Shown here in pieces: positions 24,676-34,765 of a stretch of DNA of 64,000 bases. The position numbers and the translations under genes were made by a program. The number at the start of each line of letters is the position of its first letter. The first letter of the stretch is position 1. Under the pieces are notes generated by a model. It saw only the letters and a program-made list of their open reading frames with translations. It was not told the origin of the DNA and made no database searches. Source of the DNA: Schaalia radingae. GTDB taxonomy: Bacteria > Actinomycetota > Actinomycetes > Actinomycetales > Actinomycetaceae. The stretch is taken from positions 1,736,001 through 1,800,000 of the forward strand of contig NZ_LT629792.1 in the NCBI RefSeq assembly GCF_900106055.1. The letters are read 5' to 3'.

Positions 24676-25905
24676 CTGACGCCTGGGGCGTCCACCTCGT
24701 TTCACTGTCTCGTATAGCCGAGACCGTTGCTCCACAGCGGCCCATACTTTGCCGATTACATGGTCGGGGTGGAAGAGATCCGACCAGGTCACACGCACGA
24801 CGATCCACCCTCGTTTTTCGAGGATGTGCTGGCGCCGCATTTGCTGAGCATAGGAATCTGATACTTCAAAGCGGTTGTCTCCGTACTTGGTATAGCCGTC
24901 GAACTCAATGGCGACTTTGGCTTTTTCGAGTGCCACGTCAATGTAGAAGCATCCGCCGAGTCGATCGGCAGGTGAGCGTACTTGGGTGGTCAGACCCGTA
25001 CAGCCGCCAGATTTCAACACCCACATAAGGGCCGCTTCACCAGTTGATTCGCATCCGGCATCACTATGCCTGCATATCCACTCGGCCCAGCGTCTGCGGC
25101 GAAACCCTTTCGGAAGCTGTCGAATCGCTCGTAGCCACGTCTCACGCACACGGCCTTCCTGCTTGCGCGAACGGTGCTCGACGCTCCGCTTGAACCCCGA
25201 CGTCCGATTCAGCGCACCGCACATCATCGCGAATGCGCACGGCAGAGGCGCCGTGAGAGCTGCCGTCAGGGCTGTTGCGTTCACCGATGTGCACCGCAAA
25301 ATCACGCACCGAGGCGAGCGACGGTGGCCACTTGGCAGCGCACGCCCCATCTGAAGGTCCAGCTGACGCGGTCTTTCGCTCATGAAGGACCGCGAGGAGT
25401 GCCGTCGGATCCGCGCCATTTTCACATGGACCGTCTGCCGCTGCGAACCTTCGCGTGCCAGCGACGCTGTCACCGATTCGCCACTGCGCTGCTCCCACCA
25501 GTAGATCACCCCTCCCTGGGTCCTGCACGATTCCAATCGAATCGTTCGCATGGTCGGAACAGCTTTTCCAGGTCGTGTGGGCACCAGCAGATGGACATCG
25601 CCGCTGAGTTCATATGTATACAAGCCGTGCACCAGTGCAGCCGATTCTCCAATCACGACTGCATCTCGGTAGGTCATGGCTGCTGCAATGATCCGCGACA
25701 GCTCAATGATTCGCCGTATTTTCCACGGCTCTGCAATGCCATCGAAAACGGCGGTCGACAGGTAAATTCCGCGCACGATCTGAATCAGTAAGCGCCCAGT
25801 TTCTGCCGCTACCTGCTTCGGGCGCTGCCGTCTCGACGTCTTGGCCATGTACCGTGCAACCCACCGCAGCGTTGGTGGACCGTGGCCGCCGTTGGCTGAC
25901 TCCAT
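24649..25905 (-). CDS. DUF559 endonuclease-like protein with AbiEi-type N-terminal region
   Basis: A 418-residue protein. The last 110 or so residues form a DUF559/very-short-patch-repair-like nuclease fold, with FYIDVALEKAKVAIEFDGYTKYGD giving the acidic and Lys/Glu active-site positions. The first 150 or so residues, with ESAALVHGLY, resemble the AbiEi-like regulator domain often fused to DUF559 in actinobacteria. I chose the ATG at 25905 behind AAGGAAGGG; the open frame continues upstream to 26070 without a better signal. Function is unproven; a role in defence or DNA repair is often suggested. It converges on the methyltransferase gene. Confidence 0.7.
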   Translation of the reverse strand: MESANGGHGPPTLRWVARYMAKTSRRQRPKQVAAETGRLLIQIVRGIYLSTAVFDGIAEPWKIRRIIELSRIIAAAMTYRDAVVIGESAALVHGLYTYELSGDVHLLVPTRPGKAVPTMRTIRLESCRTQGGVIYWWEQRSGESVTASLAREGSQRQTVHVKMARIRRHSSRSFMSERPRQLDLQMGRALPSGHRRSPRCVILRCTSVNATALTAALTAPLPCAFAMMCGALNRTSGFKRSVEHRSRKQEGRVRETWLRAIRQLPKGFRRRRWAEWICRHSDAGCESTGEAALMWVLKSGGCTGLTTQVRSPADRLGGCFYIDVALEKAKVAIEFDGYTKYGDNRFEVSDSYAQQMRRQHILEKRGWIVVRVTWSDLFHPDHVIGKVWAAVEQRSRLYETVKRGGRPRRQVSNDAVRA

Positions 25906-26118
25906 CGAGCCCTTCCTTTCACATTCGCGCATTCTGAGGCCGCCGCGTTGCCCGCTCCCCCCTCGTCGATTGAGCCAGTATGCGAGAGTACGGGCACGGA
26001 TGTTCAGCGGTCGCAAGCATCTGTGGAATCCGACCATCGACGAGGCAGACCTGTGGACAAGCGGGCGCACTGCCGTCTTTCAACTGTCACTCCTGCCCTA
26101 CTGACCTCTTCACTTCAT

Positions 26119-26242
26119 CCCCGAGCTTCGAATTCGATGCAGTTATTCACGCATTCTCAGGTATTTCCGGACGAAACCGCAGGTCACAGCCATCCACCCT
26201 CTTCATTCACCTCGAAAATCCCGTCGAATTCGAACCTCGGGG
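26119..26242. repeat. Dispersed inverted-repeat element E (124 bp)
   Basis: Left end CCCCGAGCTTCGAATTCGA at 26119-26137; right end TCGAATTCGAACCTCGGGG at 26224-26242. The arms agree at all but one or two positions and the match extends into flanking CATC/GATG. The centre has GCAGGTCAC. It lies between divergent genes, so it cannot be a plain terminator. The rest of 25906-26571 holds no gene that I can support. Confidence 0.75.
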
Positions 26243-26571
26243 ATGGGGAGGAAGGTGGCGCAAGAAGAAACAAGCGTAGTATCAACGGATCGAGGAGTCG
26301 CCGAACGCGAGCAGCCCCTGCCTGAATGCAATTGCCGCAACCGCGCCAAGCAGCCAGCTGCTCAACATCGACCCGCCCACGCGCCCGATCGCGATTGACG
26401 AAATTCGCCGAGTTGTCGCGCGCGCAGCCTTTCAGACTGAGACAATGATCCAGTTACTAATTCGCATGAGCGCGAGCACAACAGCCGGTGCGCACGGACA
26501 TCCCTTCAACCAAAACCAGCCGCACCAGCCACCACCCGCCCACGCGTTTCATCCACCGAAAGGCCGAGAAC

Positions 26572-27780
26572 ATGCACCTCACGTTCTCCTCGTCCGAACG
26601 ATCCACCATTGGCGTTGAATGGGAACTCCAGCTCATTGACAAGGATTCCAACGATCTGCGCCAGGCTGCCAACGCCATTCTGGACGCACCCGAAGCTCAG
26701 GTCGACGGCAAACTTCACCCCCACATTCAACGCGAGATGCTGCTCAACACCATCGAGATCACATCCGGAGCCCGGCACACGGTCGGTGAATGCATGCGCG
26801 ACATCACCGAGACGATCGAGCTTCTCCGACCGGTCACGGACCGCCTGCGCATCGAACTCGGCAGCGCCGGAACCCACCCGTTCGCCTCTCCAGCCTTCCA
26901 GCGCGTCACTGACTCAGAGCGCTACGCAGAGCTGGTTGAACGCACACAGTACTGGGGTCGTCAGATGCTCCTGTACGGCATCCACGTCCACGTCGGCGTC
27001 GAGTCGCGAGACAAAGTGCTCCCGCTTCAATCAGCCCTCGCCTCGCGCCTGGGACATATGCAGTCACTCGCAGCATCCTCGCCCTTCTGGTCAGGACGCG
27101 ACACCGGGTACGCCTCGAACCGCGCGATGGTTTTCCAGCAACTTCCCACGGCCGGCATCCCTCAACAGTTCGAACAGTGGGACCAGCTGGAAAAGTACGC
27201 CGCAGACATGATTCGCACCGGCATCATCGATGGTTTTGATGAGGTGCGCTGGGACGTGCGCCCCTCCCCCAAGCTCGGCACCGTGGAGAACCGCGTCTTC
27301 GATGCCGCCACCAACGCGACGGAGGTCGCAGCCCTTGCAGCACTGACACACTGCCTGGTCGAATGGTATTCACGCAAACTCGACGCCGGGGAGCAGATCG
27401 AGCCTATGCCGGAGTGGTTTGTCGCTGAGAACAAGTGGCGTTCAGCGCGTTACGGGATGGAAGCGATCCTCATTTTGGATGCGCATGGCAACGAAGAATT
27501 GGTCACCGACACGGTCGTTCGCATGCTGAACGATCTGGAGCCTGTGGCGAAAGACCTCAAATGCGCTGACGAGTTGGCAAGTATTGAGAAGATCCTCAAA
27601 CTCGGAGCGTCCTACCAGCGTCAACGCATCGTCGCTGAGAATGCACGGCACAACTCTCGCGAAGCGGTCACCGAGCTGCTGCTCGCCGAGATGCGTGCCG
27701 GCCGCCCGCTTAACCCGCTCGAGTTCCTCAACACCCGCTCCAAGGGTGCTCCGAGCACGGACCGAGACTCCAAGAAGTAG
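26572..27780 (+). CDS. YbdK-type carboxylate-amine ligase (GCS2 family)
   Basis: A 402-residue member of the glutamate-cysteine ligase family 2. IGVEWELQLID at the N-terminus gives the metal-binding acidic residues. AGTHPFA, YGIHVHVGVESRDK and DVRPSPKLGTVENRVFDA are the other family blocks. Members make weak gamma-glutamyl-type ligations in vitro, and the natural substrate is unclear. I chose the ATG at 26572 because it places IGVEWE near the N-terminus; the frame extends 28 codons further without homology. It converges on tsaD with a 60-bp gap. Confidence 0.85.
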   Translation: MHLTFSSSERSTIGVEWELQLIDKDSNDLRQAANAILDAPEAQVDGKLHPHIQREMLLNTIEITSGARHTVGECMRDITETIELLRPVTDRLRIELGSAGTHPFASPAFQRVTDSERYAELVERTQYWGRQMLLYGIHVHVGVESRDKVLPLQSALASRLGHMQSLAASSPFWSGRDTGYASNRAMVFQQLPTAGIPQQFEQWDQLEKYAADMIRTGIIDGFDEVRWDVRPSPKLGTVENRVFDAATNATEVAALAALTHCLVEWYSRKLDAGEQIEPMPEWFVAENKWRSARYGMEAILILDAHGNEELVTDTVVRMLNDLEPVAKDLKCADELASIEKILKLGASYQRQRIVAENARHNSREAVTELLLAEMRAGRPLNPLEFLNTRSKGAPSTDRDSKK

Positions 27781-27840
27781 TGTTTTTCGCCTCTCGGCGT
27801 GCTGCTGTCAGCATTGCCGAGGGCGACCTTCTGCCTCGCA

Positions 27841-28953
27841 TCACCGGTTAGGTGAACAACATTCGTACTCGGAGACCACTGCCATGTCGGCGTTTGTCGG
27901 CGCCATCCACGTCTGAGTCAACGGCATCGCAGAATCCGGTGAAAAGTCCCAGTCCGATGGCGCCGCACCACCGGCAACGAGACGAGCTCCCAGTGCCGCG
28001 ATCTGCGCCCCGTTGTCAGTGCAAAAACGCATGGGAGGCATACGCACAGTCAGCCCCGCGCCCTCGGCGCGCTCCTGGATCAGCTGGCGAAGCCGCGAGT
28101 TGGCTGAGAAACCTCCGCCGATCACAATGGTGTCGCACCCCGTATCGAGGCATGCCCTCACCGTTTTGGCGGTCAGCGAGTCATTGACCGCTTCGGAAAA
28201 GCCGGCACAGATATCTTCTGCCCGAAGCTCAGCGCCGCGAGCCTTCTCTCCCTCGACGTATCGGGCGACTGCGGTCTTCAACCCTGAGAAACTGAAATCG
28301 TAGCGGTAACGGTCCTTGTCTTTAACGGCGTGGAGGCCTCGTGGAAAACGAATGGCGTCGCGGTCTCCTTGCTGAGACAGGCGATCCACGTGCGGCCCTC
28401 CAGGGTAGGGCAGCCCGAGCAGACGGCCAACCTTGTCAAAAGCCTCACCTGCAGCGTCGTCCAGTGTGCCTCCGAGTTCACGCACGCCATCGACCCAGTT
28501 CTCGACGAGCAGGATGTTGGAGTGTCCGCCCGAGACAACAAGACCGATAAAGCGCTCCGGCAGAGGACCTTCAGCCAGCCCGTCTACCGCCATATGCCCG
28601 ATGACATGGTTGACTCCGTACAGTGGCTTATCGAGTGCCAATGCCAGCGATTTTGCCGCGCAGATTCCCACTGTCAGAGATCCAACCAGTCCTGGACCTG
28701 CACTGACGGCAATGGCATCTACATCGGATAGCGAGGCGCCTCCCTCGTGCAATGCACTGTCGAGGGTCGGAATGAAAGATTCCAGGTGTGCGCGTGACGC
28801 AATTTCGGGGATGATTCCGCCGTACCGAGCGTATTCGTCCATCGATGTGGCGGTGCGGTCGATCAGCAGCTCAGTTCCGCGTACCAGTGCCACACCGGTT
28901 TCGTCGCATGTCGATTCGATTCCAAGAATGAGGGGTTCAGATTCGCCAGTCAC
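27841..28953 (-). CDS. tsaD: tRNA N6-threonylcarbamoyladenosine transferase subunit TsaD
   Basis: The catalytic subunit that moves threonylcarbamoyl onto A37 of ANN-decoding tRNAs, working with TsaB and TsaE (encoded at 35300-36692). ILGIESTCDETGVALV opens the ASKHA ATPase fold, HVIGHMA supplies the metal-binding histidines, and FSFSGLKTAV and IGGGFSANSRLR are conserved. I chose the GTG at 28953 (370 residues), because a TACAAT box ends 7 bp upstream and the conserved core begins seven codons in. A longer frame to 29004 has no support. Confidence 0.94.
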   Translation of the reverse strand: MTGESEPLILGIESTCDETGVALVRGTELLIDRTATSMDEYARYGGIIPEIASRAHLESFIPTLDSALHEGGASLSDVDAIAVSAGPGLVGSLTVGICAAKSLALALDKPLYGVNHVIGHMAVDGLAEGPLPERFIGLVVSGGHSNILLVENWVDGVRELGGTLDDAAGEAFDKVGRLLGLPYPGGPHVDRLSQQGDRDAIRFPRGLHAVKDKDRYRYDFSFSGLKTAVARYVEGEKARGAELRAEDICAGFSEAVNDSLTAKTVRACLDTGCDTIVIGGGFSANSRLRQLIQERAEGAGLTVRMPPMRFCTDNGAQIAALGARLVAGGAAPSDWDFSPDSAMPLTQTWMAPTNADMAVVSEYECCSPNR

Positions 28954-28960
28954 AGACGCG

Positions 28961-28966
28961 ATTGTA
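28961..28966 (-). promoter_or_regulatory. -10 box of probable leaderless tsaD mRNA
   Basis: TACAAT on the minus strand, 7 bases before the GTG start. Transcription would begin at or next to the start codon, and no Shine-Dalgarno sequence is seen. Confidence 0.55.
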
Positions 28967-29030
28967 GCCCCTGCGCGCCCTGATGACGATTTTGCACACC
29001 TCAACAGCGACGAGGGTGGCCGACGAAGCT

Positions 29031-30449
29031 CTATTTGTCGGTGATGAAAGTGTCAATGAGCAGCCTCGTATCCGCGTATCGGTCCTCATCCGTGGCTGAC
29101 CCGTAGACGAAAAGAAGATACTCGTCGGAACTATCTGCTCGATAGGCGGTGACGATGTTGAACAGGTCCGGGATTGAGCCGGTTTTGACTCCGTACACAT
29201 GCGGATCGTACTGCGGCTTGTCGGGGTCCAGGAAGTAGTTCGTGTTTTTCCATTGATACTCGCCCGTGGAGGTCTGAACTGACGCTGCGGGCATTGCGAC
29301 AATATCGCGGAACCACTGTTTGGTCATGAGTGCGGTCACCACGCGCGAAACGTCCCGCACAGTCGATCGGTCAACGGTGTTCAGACCTGAGGGCTCGGAG
29401 ATGTGCGTATCGTTGTAGCCGTGGTCCGCTAGGAATTGCGCCAGCCCCTCGACGTAGGAAGCGAGGGCGTCCTGTGGCGCAGCCTGTTCATTATTAAGCA
29501 GGTCGCGGCCGGTTCCCACGGCTATTGCATATGCCGCGTCATTGCCTGAGGGCAGCAGCAACCCCGTGAGCAGTTCGCGCAACGTGTACTCGCCCGGCAC
29601 GATTCCAGCGAGTGAGGAGTTGTCGGGCGGCATCAAAAGTGTTTCCTCATCGACACTGAGAACATCGTCGAGGGAGAGCCTACTCACGGCGTATTCAACG
29701 GTGAAGAGCTTCTGAGTACTGGCAGCACTGACGGCGCGATCAATCTGTTCGGCCGCGATCAGGTCGCCGGTTTGGGCATCCATCACCTGCCAGCTCGCAG
29801 CAGTTGTAGCCACTGCAGGGTGGTCGAACGGGTCGTGCGCGATGGGCATGTTTTCAGCCGATTGCGACTGGTTGGCTGTCACGTCGACTGCTCGCGCCGG
29901 CTCGACGTTATCGTCACTGGCCGACTGGCTCGCGGCTGCTGGCGTGTTTTCCACCTGTGCACGCAGCGCACTGATGGTGGGACTGTCCCATGCCAACGCT
30001 ACCGCGACAAGGATGCTGGCCAGCAGGCAAATTCCCACGCGTGTCGTCACCGTTGCGATGGTTGCACCTGCCGAATGGGAAGTGTGCGCCGGGAAGCGTT
30101 TGTGATCCGCGTACGCACTGTCACTGCCGGTCGAATCGCTTTCTTTAGGTGAGACAGGCCGAAGGGGAAATGGACCAGGCCGTTCACAGGTCGGGTCATC
30201 CCAAGGTTGCGGCGGATAGGAGGCCGGCATCTCGGAGTCTGTGCTACCTCGGAGTTGCTCACCTCCCTCGGCACTGTCCGCGCTTGTTGTGCTGGTAATG
30301 CTGGAAGAACCGTCAGGGTCGGCAGCGCTGGTCGTACCGGCGGCGGTCTTCGGATCGGTGCGAAGTGCAAGCGGATCAGGTAAAGGGCGCCGCGCTTTCC
30401 TGCCGATGCGTGTGTGTTGGCGCCCGCCCGCTGATAGGAATATCGGCAT
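29031..30449 (-). CDS. D-alanyl-D-alanine carboxypeptidase (S11 family, membrane-anchored)
   Basis: A 472-residue penicillin-binding protein that trims the peptide stems of peptidoglycan. The three active-site motifs are STQK (244-247), SGN (301-303) and KTG (422-424). One membrane helix (about 136-154) separates a long, proline- and serine-rich cytoplasmic N-terminal region from the extracellular enzyme. I chose the ATG at 30449 behind GGAGGT rather than the upstream frame to 30470. The 130-residue cytoplasmic tail is unusual for the family and may be a regulatory or phosphorylated region. Confidence 0.88.
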   Translation of the reverse strand: MPIFLSAGGRQHTRIGRKARRPLPDPLALRTDPKTAAGTTSAADPDGSSSITSTTSADSAEGGEQLRGSTDSEMPASYPPQPWDDPTCERPGPFPLRPVSPKESDSTGSDSAYADHKRFPAHTSHSAGATIATVTTRVGICLLASILVAVALAWDSPTISALRAQVENTPAAASQSASDDNVEPARAVDVTANQSQSAENMPIAHDPFDHPAVATTAASWQVMDAQTGDLIAAEQIDRAVSAASTQKLFTVEYAVSRLSLDDVLSVDEETLLMPPDNSSLAGIVPGEYTLRELLTGLLLPSGNDAAYAIAVGTGRDLLNNEQAAPQDALASYVEGLAQFLADHGYNDTHISEPSGLNTVDRSTVRDVSRVVTALMTKQWFRDIVAMPAASVQTSTGEYQWKNTNYFLDPDKPQYDPHVYGVKTGSIPDLFNIVTAYRADSSDEYLLFVYGSATDEDRYADTRLLIDTFITDK

Positions 30450-30559
30450 CGCCAACACCTCCGTTCGCATGCGTCACCGGCACTGCCAATGCGTCGATTG
30501 TATTATGCGTGTTCCCTGCGGCCGCGACACCACCCGGTGACGAACCGCATCCACCCGCG

Positions 30560-30745
30560 CCTCAAGCCCCAGACACAAGCCCCGAGCCCTGCCCCAGTCC
30601 AAGTCCTAGGGCCCCGAGCCCAATTACACGTCCCCCTGTTCTAGAGCCAGTCCAGTACAAATGCCAGCGTTCGTACCCATCCCGACCCAGTCGTATCTCA
30701 CCCCAGTCCCGTCCCAGTCCCGTCCCAGTCCCGTCCCAGTCCCCC
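30560..30745. repeat. C-rich simple-sequence tract with 11-bp tandem repeats
   Basis: A strongly strand-asymmetric C-rich stretch. Its last part (about 30702-30745) is roughly four tandem copies of the 11-mer CCCAGTCCCGT, running straight into the left arm of element B. No gene is credible in 30471-31027. Confidence 0.8.
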
Positions 30746-30865
30746 AGGTTCGAATTCGGCATCGACGAGGGCGACTCGACGAGGCTGATCACGATAAAAG
30801 CGCTGGTCACAAGCTTCCTGCTTCGATCACACCGATTCAAACCGCGCCGAATTCGAACCTCGGGG
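30742..30865. repeat. Dispersed inverted-repeat element B (124 bp)
   Basis: Left end CCCCAGGTTCGAATTCGGC at 30742-30760; right end GCCGAATTCGAACCTCGGGG at 30846-30865. The centre has GCTGGTCAC at 30802. The octamer GACGAGGG lies just inside the left arm (30764-30771). It lies between two genes pointing the same way, dacC-like and sdhB. Confidence 0.78.
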
Positions 30866-31027
30866 TACGGGAGGGTGCGGCACTGACGCAGCAGGGTTGA
30901 GTTCGGCAGCATGGTTGGACCCAGCAGCATAGTTGGGTCCGAGGTCACGCAGGCTTTGCGCGCACAGAAGGGAAAGCACAGACAGCAGCGTCAGCGTAGG
31001 TGACAGGATCGAGGGCGGCAGCATGAA

Positions 31028-31061
31028 GGGCGGGAGCCAAGTTTTCACTTGGCTCCCGCCC
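31028..31061 (-). terminator. Stem-loop downstream of sdhB
   Basis: A perfect 14-bp G+C-rich stem (31028-31041 with 31048-31061) and a 6-base loop lie 62 bp beyond the sdhB stop codon. The T-run is poor, but stem strength and place suit the end of the sdhCAB transcript. Confidence 0.7.
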
Positions 31062-31123
31062 CCAACTGCAAGACTCTGGCACCTGTCGGGGCTACTGCCC
31101 CATGGGTGACAGGTCCTCGAAGT

Positions 31124-31867
31124 TTACAACCCCTTGAACAGTGCCTTTCCGAGCTGACGGTTCAGCGTGGAGATCACATCCAACGGGATCTGCTTCGGGC
31201 AGACAGCCGCGCACTCGCCGATGTTGGTGCAAGCGCCAAAGCCTTCAGCGTCCATCTGGTTAAGCATCGCGTTGACGCGCTTGAGGTTCTCCGGCTTACC
31301 TTGCGGCAGCAGGTTCAAGTGCGTGACCTTCGCGGAGGTGAACAACATGGCCGATGCATTCGGGCATGCAGCCACACACGCACCGCAGCCAATGCAGGCA
31401 GCAGCTTCGAACGCCTTGTCTGCATCCTGCTTCGGGATCGGCGTGGCGTGCGCATCCGGCGCAGCACCCGTGTTGACGGAAATGTAGCCGCCAGCCTGGA
31501 TGATGCGGTCGAAAGCAGAACGGTTCACGACCAGGTCGCGAATAACCGGGAAACCGTTGGCACGCCACGGCTCGATGGTGATGGTGTCGCCATCGTTGAA
31601 GTGACGCATGTGCAGCTGACATGTGGTCGTCACCTCGGGTCCGTGAGCGATGCCGTTGATGACCAGGCCGCACTGACCGCAGATGCCTTCACGGCAGTCC
31701 GAGTCAAATGCAATCGGTTCTTCCCCGCGTTCGAAGAGTTCTTCGTTGAGAATGTCGAGCATTTCGAGGAATGAGGATTCCTCGGATACTCCGCGGACTT
31801 CGTACTCGTGCATGGCACCGGGGTCCTCGGGCCCGTTTTGGCGCCAGATTCTTAATGTCAGGTTCAC
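31124..31867 (-). CDS. sdhB: Succinate dehydrogenase/fumarate reductase iron-sulfur subunit
   Basis: A 247-residue protein that carries electrons from the flavin subunit to the membrane quinone site. The N-terminal ferredoxin-like domain has CREGICGQC with a distal Cys (TTTCQL) for the [2Fe-2S] cluster. The C-terminal domain has [12 protein letters not shown] and [13 protein letters not shown] for the [4Fe-4S] and [3Fe-4S] clusters. It overlaps sdhA by 4 bp and is the last gene of sdhCAB. Confidence 0.96.
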   Translation of the reverse strand: MNLTLRIWRQNGPEDPGAMHEYEVRGVSEESSFLEMLDILNEELFERGEEPIAFDSDCREGICGQCGLVINGIAHGPEVTTTCQLHMRHFNDGDTITIEPWRANGFPVIRDLVVNRSAFDRIIQAGGYISVNTGAAPDAHATPIPKQDADKAFEAAACIGCGACVAACPNASAMLFTSAKVTHLNLLPQGKPENLKRVNAMLNQMDAEGFGACTNIGECAAVCPKQIPLDVISTLNRQLGKALFKGL

Positions 31868-33843
31868 TTGTAGCTCCGCTGTTTCAGCTCGATGTTGTTG
31901 TAGATCAGATCTTCCTTGTGCAGGATTGGGGGCTGCCCCTCACCGGTCCACTCCCAAGCGGCGACGTACAGGAACTTGTCGTCGTGACGAAGTGCCTCGC
32001 CCTCGGGTGTCTGGGACTCTGCGCGGAAGTGGCCGCCACACGATTCCTCGCGGTGCAACGCATCCACGCACATGAGCTCGCCCAGCTCCATGAAGTCAGC
32101 GACGCGACCGGCGCGCTCCAGGGACTGGTTGAGTTCTCCGACTGACCGTCCGGGCACACGCACGTTTGCCCAGAAGTCCTGGCGCAACTTACGGATCATA
32201 TCGATCGCCTTGCGCAGGCCTTCCTCGGTACGCTCCATGCCGCAGTATTCCCACATGATGTGGCCGAGTTCCTTGTGGAAGGAGTCCACCGAGCGGTTGC
32301 CTCCCACTGCCATCAGGCGATCGATCTTGTCCTGTGCTTCCTTCATCGCTGCCACAACGTCCGGGCTGGCCTCGTCAAGCTTCGGCAGGCCGAAAGCGTG
32401 CGCCAGGTAGTCGTTGATGGTGTTGGGCAGAACGAAGTAGCCATCTGACAAGCCCTGCATCAGTGCCGATGCACCCAGTCGGTTAGCACCGTGGTCGGAG
32501 AAGTTCGCTTCACCTGCCACGTACAGACCATCGAGGTTCGACTCGAGGTCGTAGTCAACCCACAGGCCGCCCATGGTGTAGTGCACTGCCGGGTAAATAC
32601 GCATCGGAACGTCGTACGGGTTGTCACCGGTGATGCGCTCGTACATGTCGAACAGGTTGCCGTACTTGGCGCTGACGGCTTCGCGCCCCATACGCTCGAT
32701 GGCTTCTGAAAAGTCCAGGTACACGCCACGGGCCACGCCTTGAATCTCAGGTCCGACACCGCGACCTTCGTCGCACATGTTCTTCGCCTGGCGCGACGCG
32801 ATATCGCGGGGAACGAGGTTACCGAATGAGGGGTAGATGCGTTCGAGGTAGTAGTCGCGATCTTCCTCCGGAATCTCGCGAGGATCCTTCTTGCAGTCTT
32901 CCTTCTTTTTCGGCACCCAGATGCGACCGTCGTTTCGCAGGGATTCACTCATCAGTGTCAGCTTGGATTGCTGATCGCCATGCTGAGGAATACAGGTCGG
33001 GTGGATCTGCGTGAAGCACGGGTTCGCGAAGTATGCGCCCTTACGGTGTGCACGCCAGATGGCGGTTGCATTGCAGCCCATTGCGTTGGTTGACAGGAAG
33101 AACACGTTGCCGTATCCGCCGGTCGCCAACACGACTGCGTCAGCCACGTACGGTTCCAGCTCGCCGGTGGTCATATCGCGAGCGACGATGCCACGAGCCT
33201 TGCCGTCAGAGACGATCAGTTCGACCATTTCATGACGTGAGTGCTCGATGACGGTTCCTGCCGCAACCTGACGCTCCAGCGCCTGGTAGGCACCGATCAG
33301 CAGCTGCTGACCTGTCTGGCCACGTGCGTAGAACGTACGGGATACCTGCACACCACCGAAGGAGCGGTTGTCCAGAAGACCGCCGTACTCGCGTGCGAAC
33401 GGCACGCCCTGCGCGACACACTGGTCAATGATGTTGGCGCTGACTTCTGCCAGTCGATACACGTTTGTTTCACGGGCGCGGTAGTCACCACCCTTGACCG
33501 TGTCGTAGAACAGCCTGTAGACCGAGTCGTTGTCGTTGCGGTAGTTCTTTGCCGCGTTGATGCCACCTTGAGCAGCAATGGAGTGTGCTCGACGGGCGGA
33601 ATCCTGATAGAAGAACACGTCGACGTGGTAGCCCATTTCGCCCAGCGACGCGGCAGCGGCGCCGCCCGCCAGACCGGTTCCCACGATGATGACGTGAAGT
33701 TTGCGTCGGTTTGCAGGGTTGACGAGGGCTGCGGAGAATTTCCGCTGCTCCCAGCATTGTGACAACGGCACGTCCAGAGGCGCTTTCGTGTCGGCAATGG
33801 CGTCGCCCTCGCGATACAAGCCTGCTATTAATGTCTCACTCAT
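31864..33843 (-). CDS. sdhA: Succinate dehydrogenase/fumarate reductase flavoprotein subunit
   Basis: A 659-residue FAD protein that oxidises succinate or reduces fumarate. [11 protein letters not shown] (54-64) binds FAD and [11 protein letters not shown] holds His87, the expected covalent FAD ligand. [16 protein letters not shown] and the C-terminal segment with [10 protein letters not shown] line the active site. The length fits the actinobacterial/B. subtilis-like form that works with a single cytochrome b anchor. It lies between sdhC and sdhB. Confidence 0.96.
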   Translation of the reverse strand: MSETLIAGLYREGDAIADTKAPLDVPLSQCWEQRKFSAALVNPANRRKLHVIIVGTGLAGGAAAASLGEMGYHVDVFFYQDSARRAHSIAAQGGINAAKNYRNDNDSVYRLFYDTVKGGDYRARETNVYRLAEVSANIIDQCVAQGVPFAREYGGLLDNRSFGGVQVSRTFYARGQTGQQLLIGAYQALERQVAAGTVIEHSRHEMVELIVSDGKARGIVARDMTTGELEPYVADAVVLATGGYGNVFFLSTNAMGCNATAIWRAHRKGAYFANPCFTQIHPTCIPQHGDQQSKLTLMSESLRNDGRIWVPKKKEDCKKDPREIPEEDRDYYLERIYPSFGNLVPRDIASRQAKNMCDEGRGVGPEIQGVARGVYLDFSEAIERMGREAVSAKYGNLFDMYERITGDNPYDVPMRIYPAVHYTMGGLWVDYDLESNLDGLYVAGEANFSDHGANRLGASALMQGLSDGYFVLPNTINDYLAHAFGLPKLDEASPDVVAAMKEAQDKIDRLMAVGGNRSVDSFHKELGHIMWEYCGMERTEEGLRKAIDMIRKLRQDFWANVRVPGRSVGELNQSLERAGRVADFMELGELMCVDALHREESCGGHFRAESQTPEGEALRHDDKFLYVAAWEWTGEGQPPILHKEDLIYNNIELKQRSYK

Positions 33844-33864
33844 TTTGTATCTGTGCCTTACCTA

Positions 33865-34566
33865 CTAGGAGATCATGCCAACCGCGATGGCAACCGGAGG
33901 AGCCATGAACATGACAAAGATGAGGCCGCCAATGAGCCCTGACAGAATCACCATGACTTTGCGGGTGTTGGAGCGCACCCACCCCAGGGTTTGAAATGCC
34001 GACCAGAAGCCGTGGCTGACGTGCAGGCAGGCAGCGCCTACGAACACGACATACACCAATACCATCAACGGATTCTGGAAGGTCGCAACCATTCGCTCAT
34101 AAGGCGTGCTCTCGAGGGCGAAGCCGGTGCGCACCACACCCATCGTGAAATGCAGGATGTGGAAGACGATGCCGATCAGCAGCAATACTGCCGTCACGCG
34201 CATGGTGCGTGCCGCATACGCAACTGCCGCGTCTTTCTTGACGACGTAGCGTGTGGGGCGTGCTCGGCGTGAACGCAGCCAGACGTGAGCGGCGGATGCA
34301 ACGTGAATGACCAGGAAGAGGATCATTGCAGCGCGGAATACCCAGATAAATCCGCCGTAAGGGAAGATTGGAACGAACGCTTCACCCTTCAGCCAGTGGG
34401 CGTAGTGATCGTACGCCTCTTGACCGAGGAACATTTTCAGGTTGCCGTACGAGTGGAACAGCAAGAATATTACGAAGACCAGACCGGAGACCGCCATCAG
34501 TTGTTTCATGAACACTGACGTGGTCCACGCATGTCGCTTCTTCGTCACAACAGTTTTCGTGGCCAT
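33865..34566 (-). CDS. sdhC: Succinate dehydrogenase cytochrome b subunit
   Basis: A 233-residue membrane anchor with five hydrophobic helices. Histidines in or near the helices (HSYG, HVASAAH, HILH, HVSHGFW) can bind two hemes, as in the Bacillus-type enzyme; no sdhD is needed, and none is present. The ATG at 34566 follows a TAGGCT box by 6 bases and lacks a Shine-Dalgarno sequence, so the sdh mRNA is probably leaderless. Confidence 0.93.
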   Translation of the reverse strand: MATKTVVTKKRHAWTTSVFMKQLMAVSGLVFVIFLLFHSYGNLKMFLGQEAYDHYAHWLKGEAFVPIFPYGGFIWVFRAAMILFLVIHVASAAHVWLRSRRARPTRYVVKKDAAVAYAARTMRVTAVLLLIGIVFHILHFTMGVVRTGFALESTPYERMVATFQNPLMVLVYVVFVGAACLHVSHGFWSAFQTLGWVRSNTRKVMVILSGLIGGLIFVMFMAPPVAIAVGMIS

Positions 34567-34572
34567 GGCTTT

Positions 34573-34578
34573 AGCCTA
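34573..34578 (-). promoter_or_regulatory. -10 box of probable leaderless sdhCAB mRNA
   Basis: TAGGCT on the minus strand ends 6 bases before the sdhC ATG, the same spacing as for coaA, alr and the ROK kinase gene. No clear -35 box is visible. Confidence 0.5.
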
Positions 34579-34765
34579 TCGACCTGACACGGCCATCACG
34601 CCCAAACCGCCACCCATTTTTCCGCCCTTCCTACCTTGAGGAGGACGTTTTTGGCTTATTTTCGCGCCTGCGTCGCCTCGCGCTACCGGCCGTTTCCGCG
34701 TTGTCACCACAGCAGCGACCGTGTGGCGCCCACTGCGAACCACGCAATTAGGCAACCCATAACTT

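Noticed and set aside
27788..27825. Terminator between the convergent YbdK-type gene and tsaD
   Set aside because: The stem is imperfect with a 17-base loop and lacks a U-tail on either strand; not strong enough to annotate.
30365..30948. Open frames of 128 and 173 codons over the C-rich tract
   Set aside because: They are low-complexity Pro/Ser or Gly/Leu frames on opposite strands over tandem repeats and element B.
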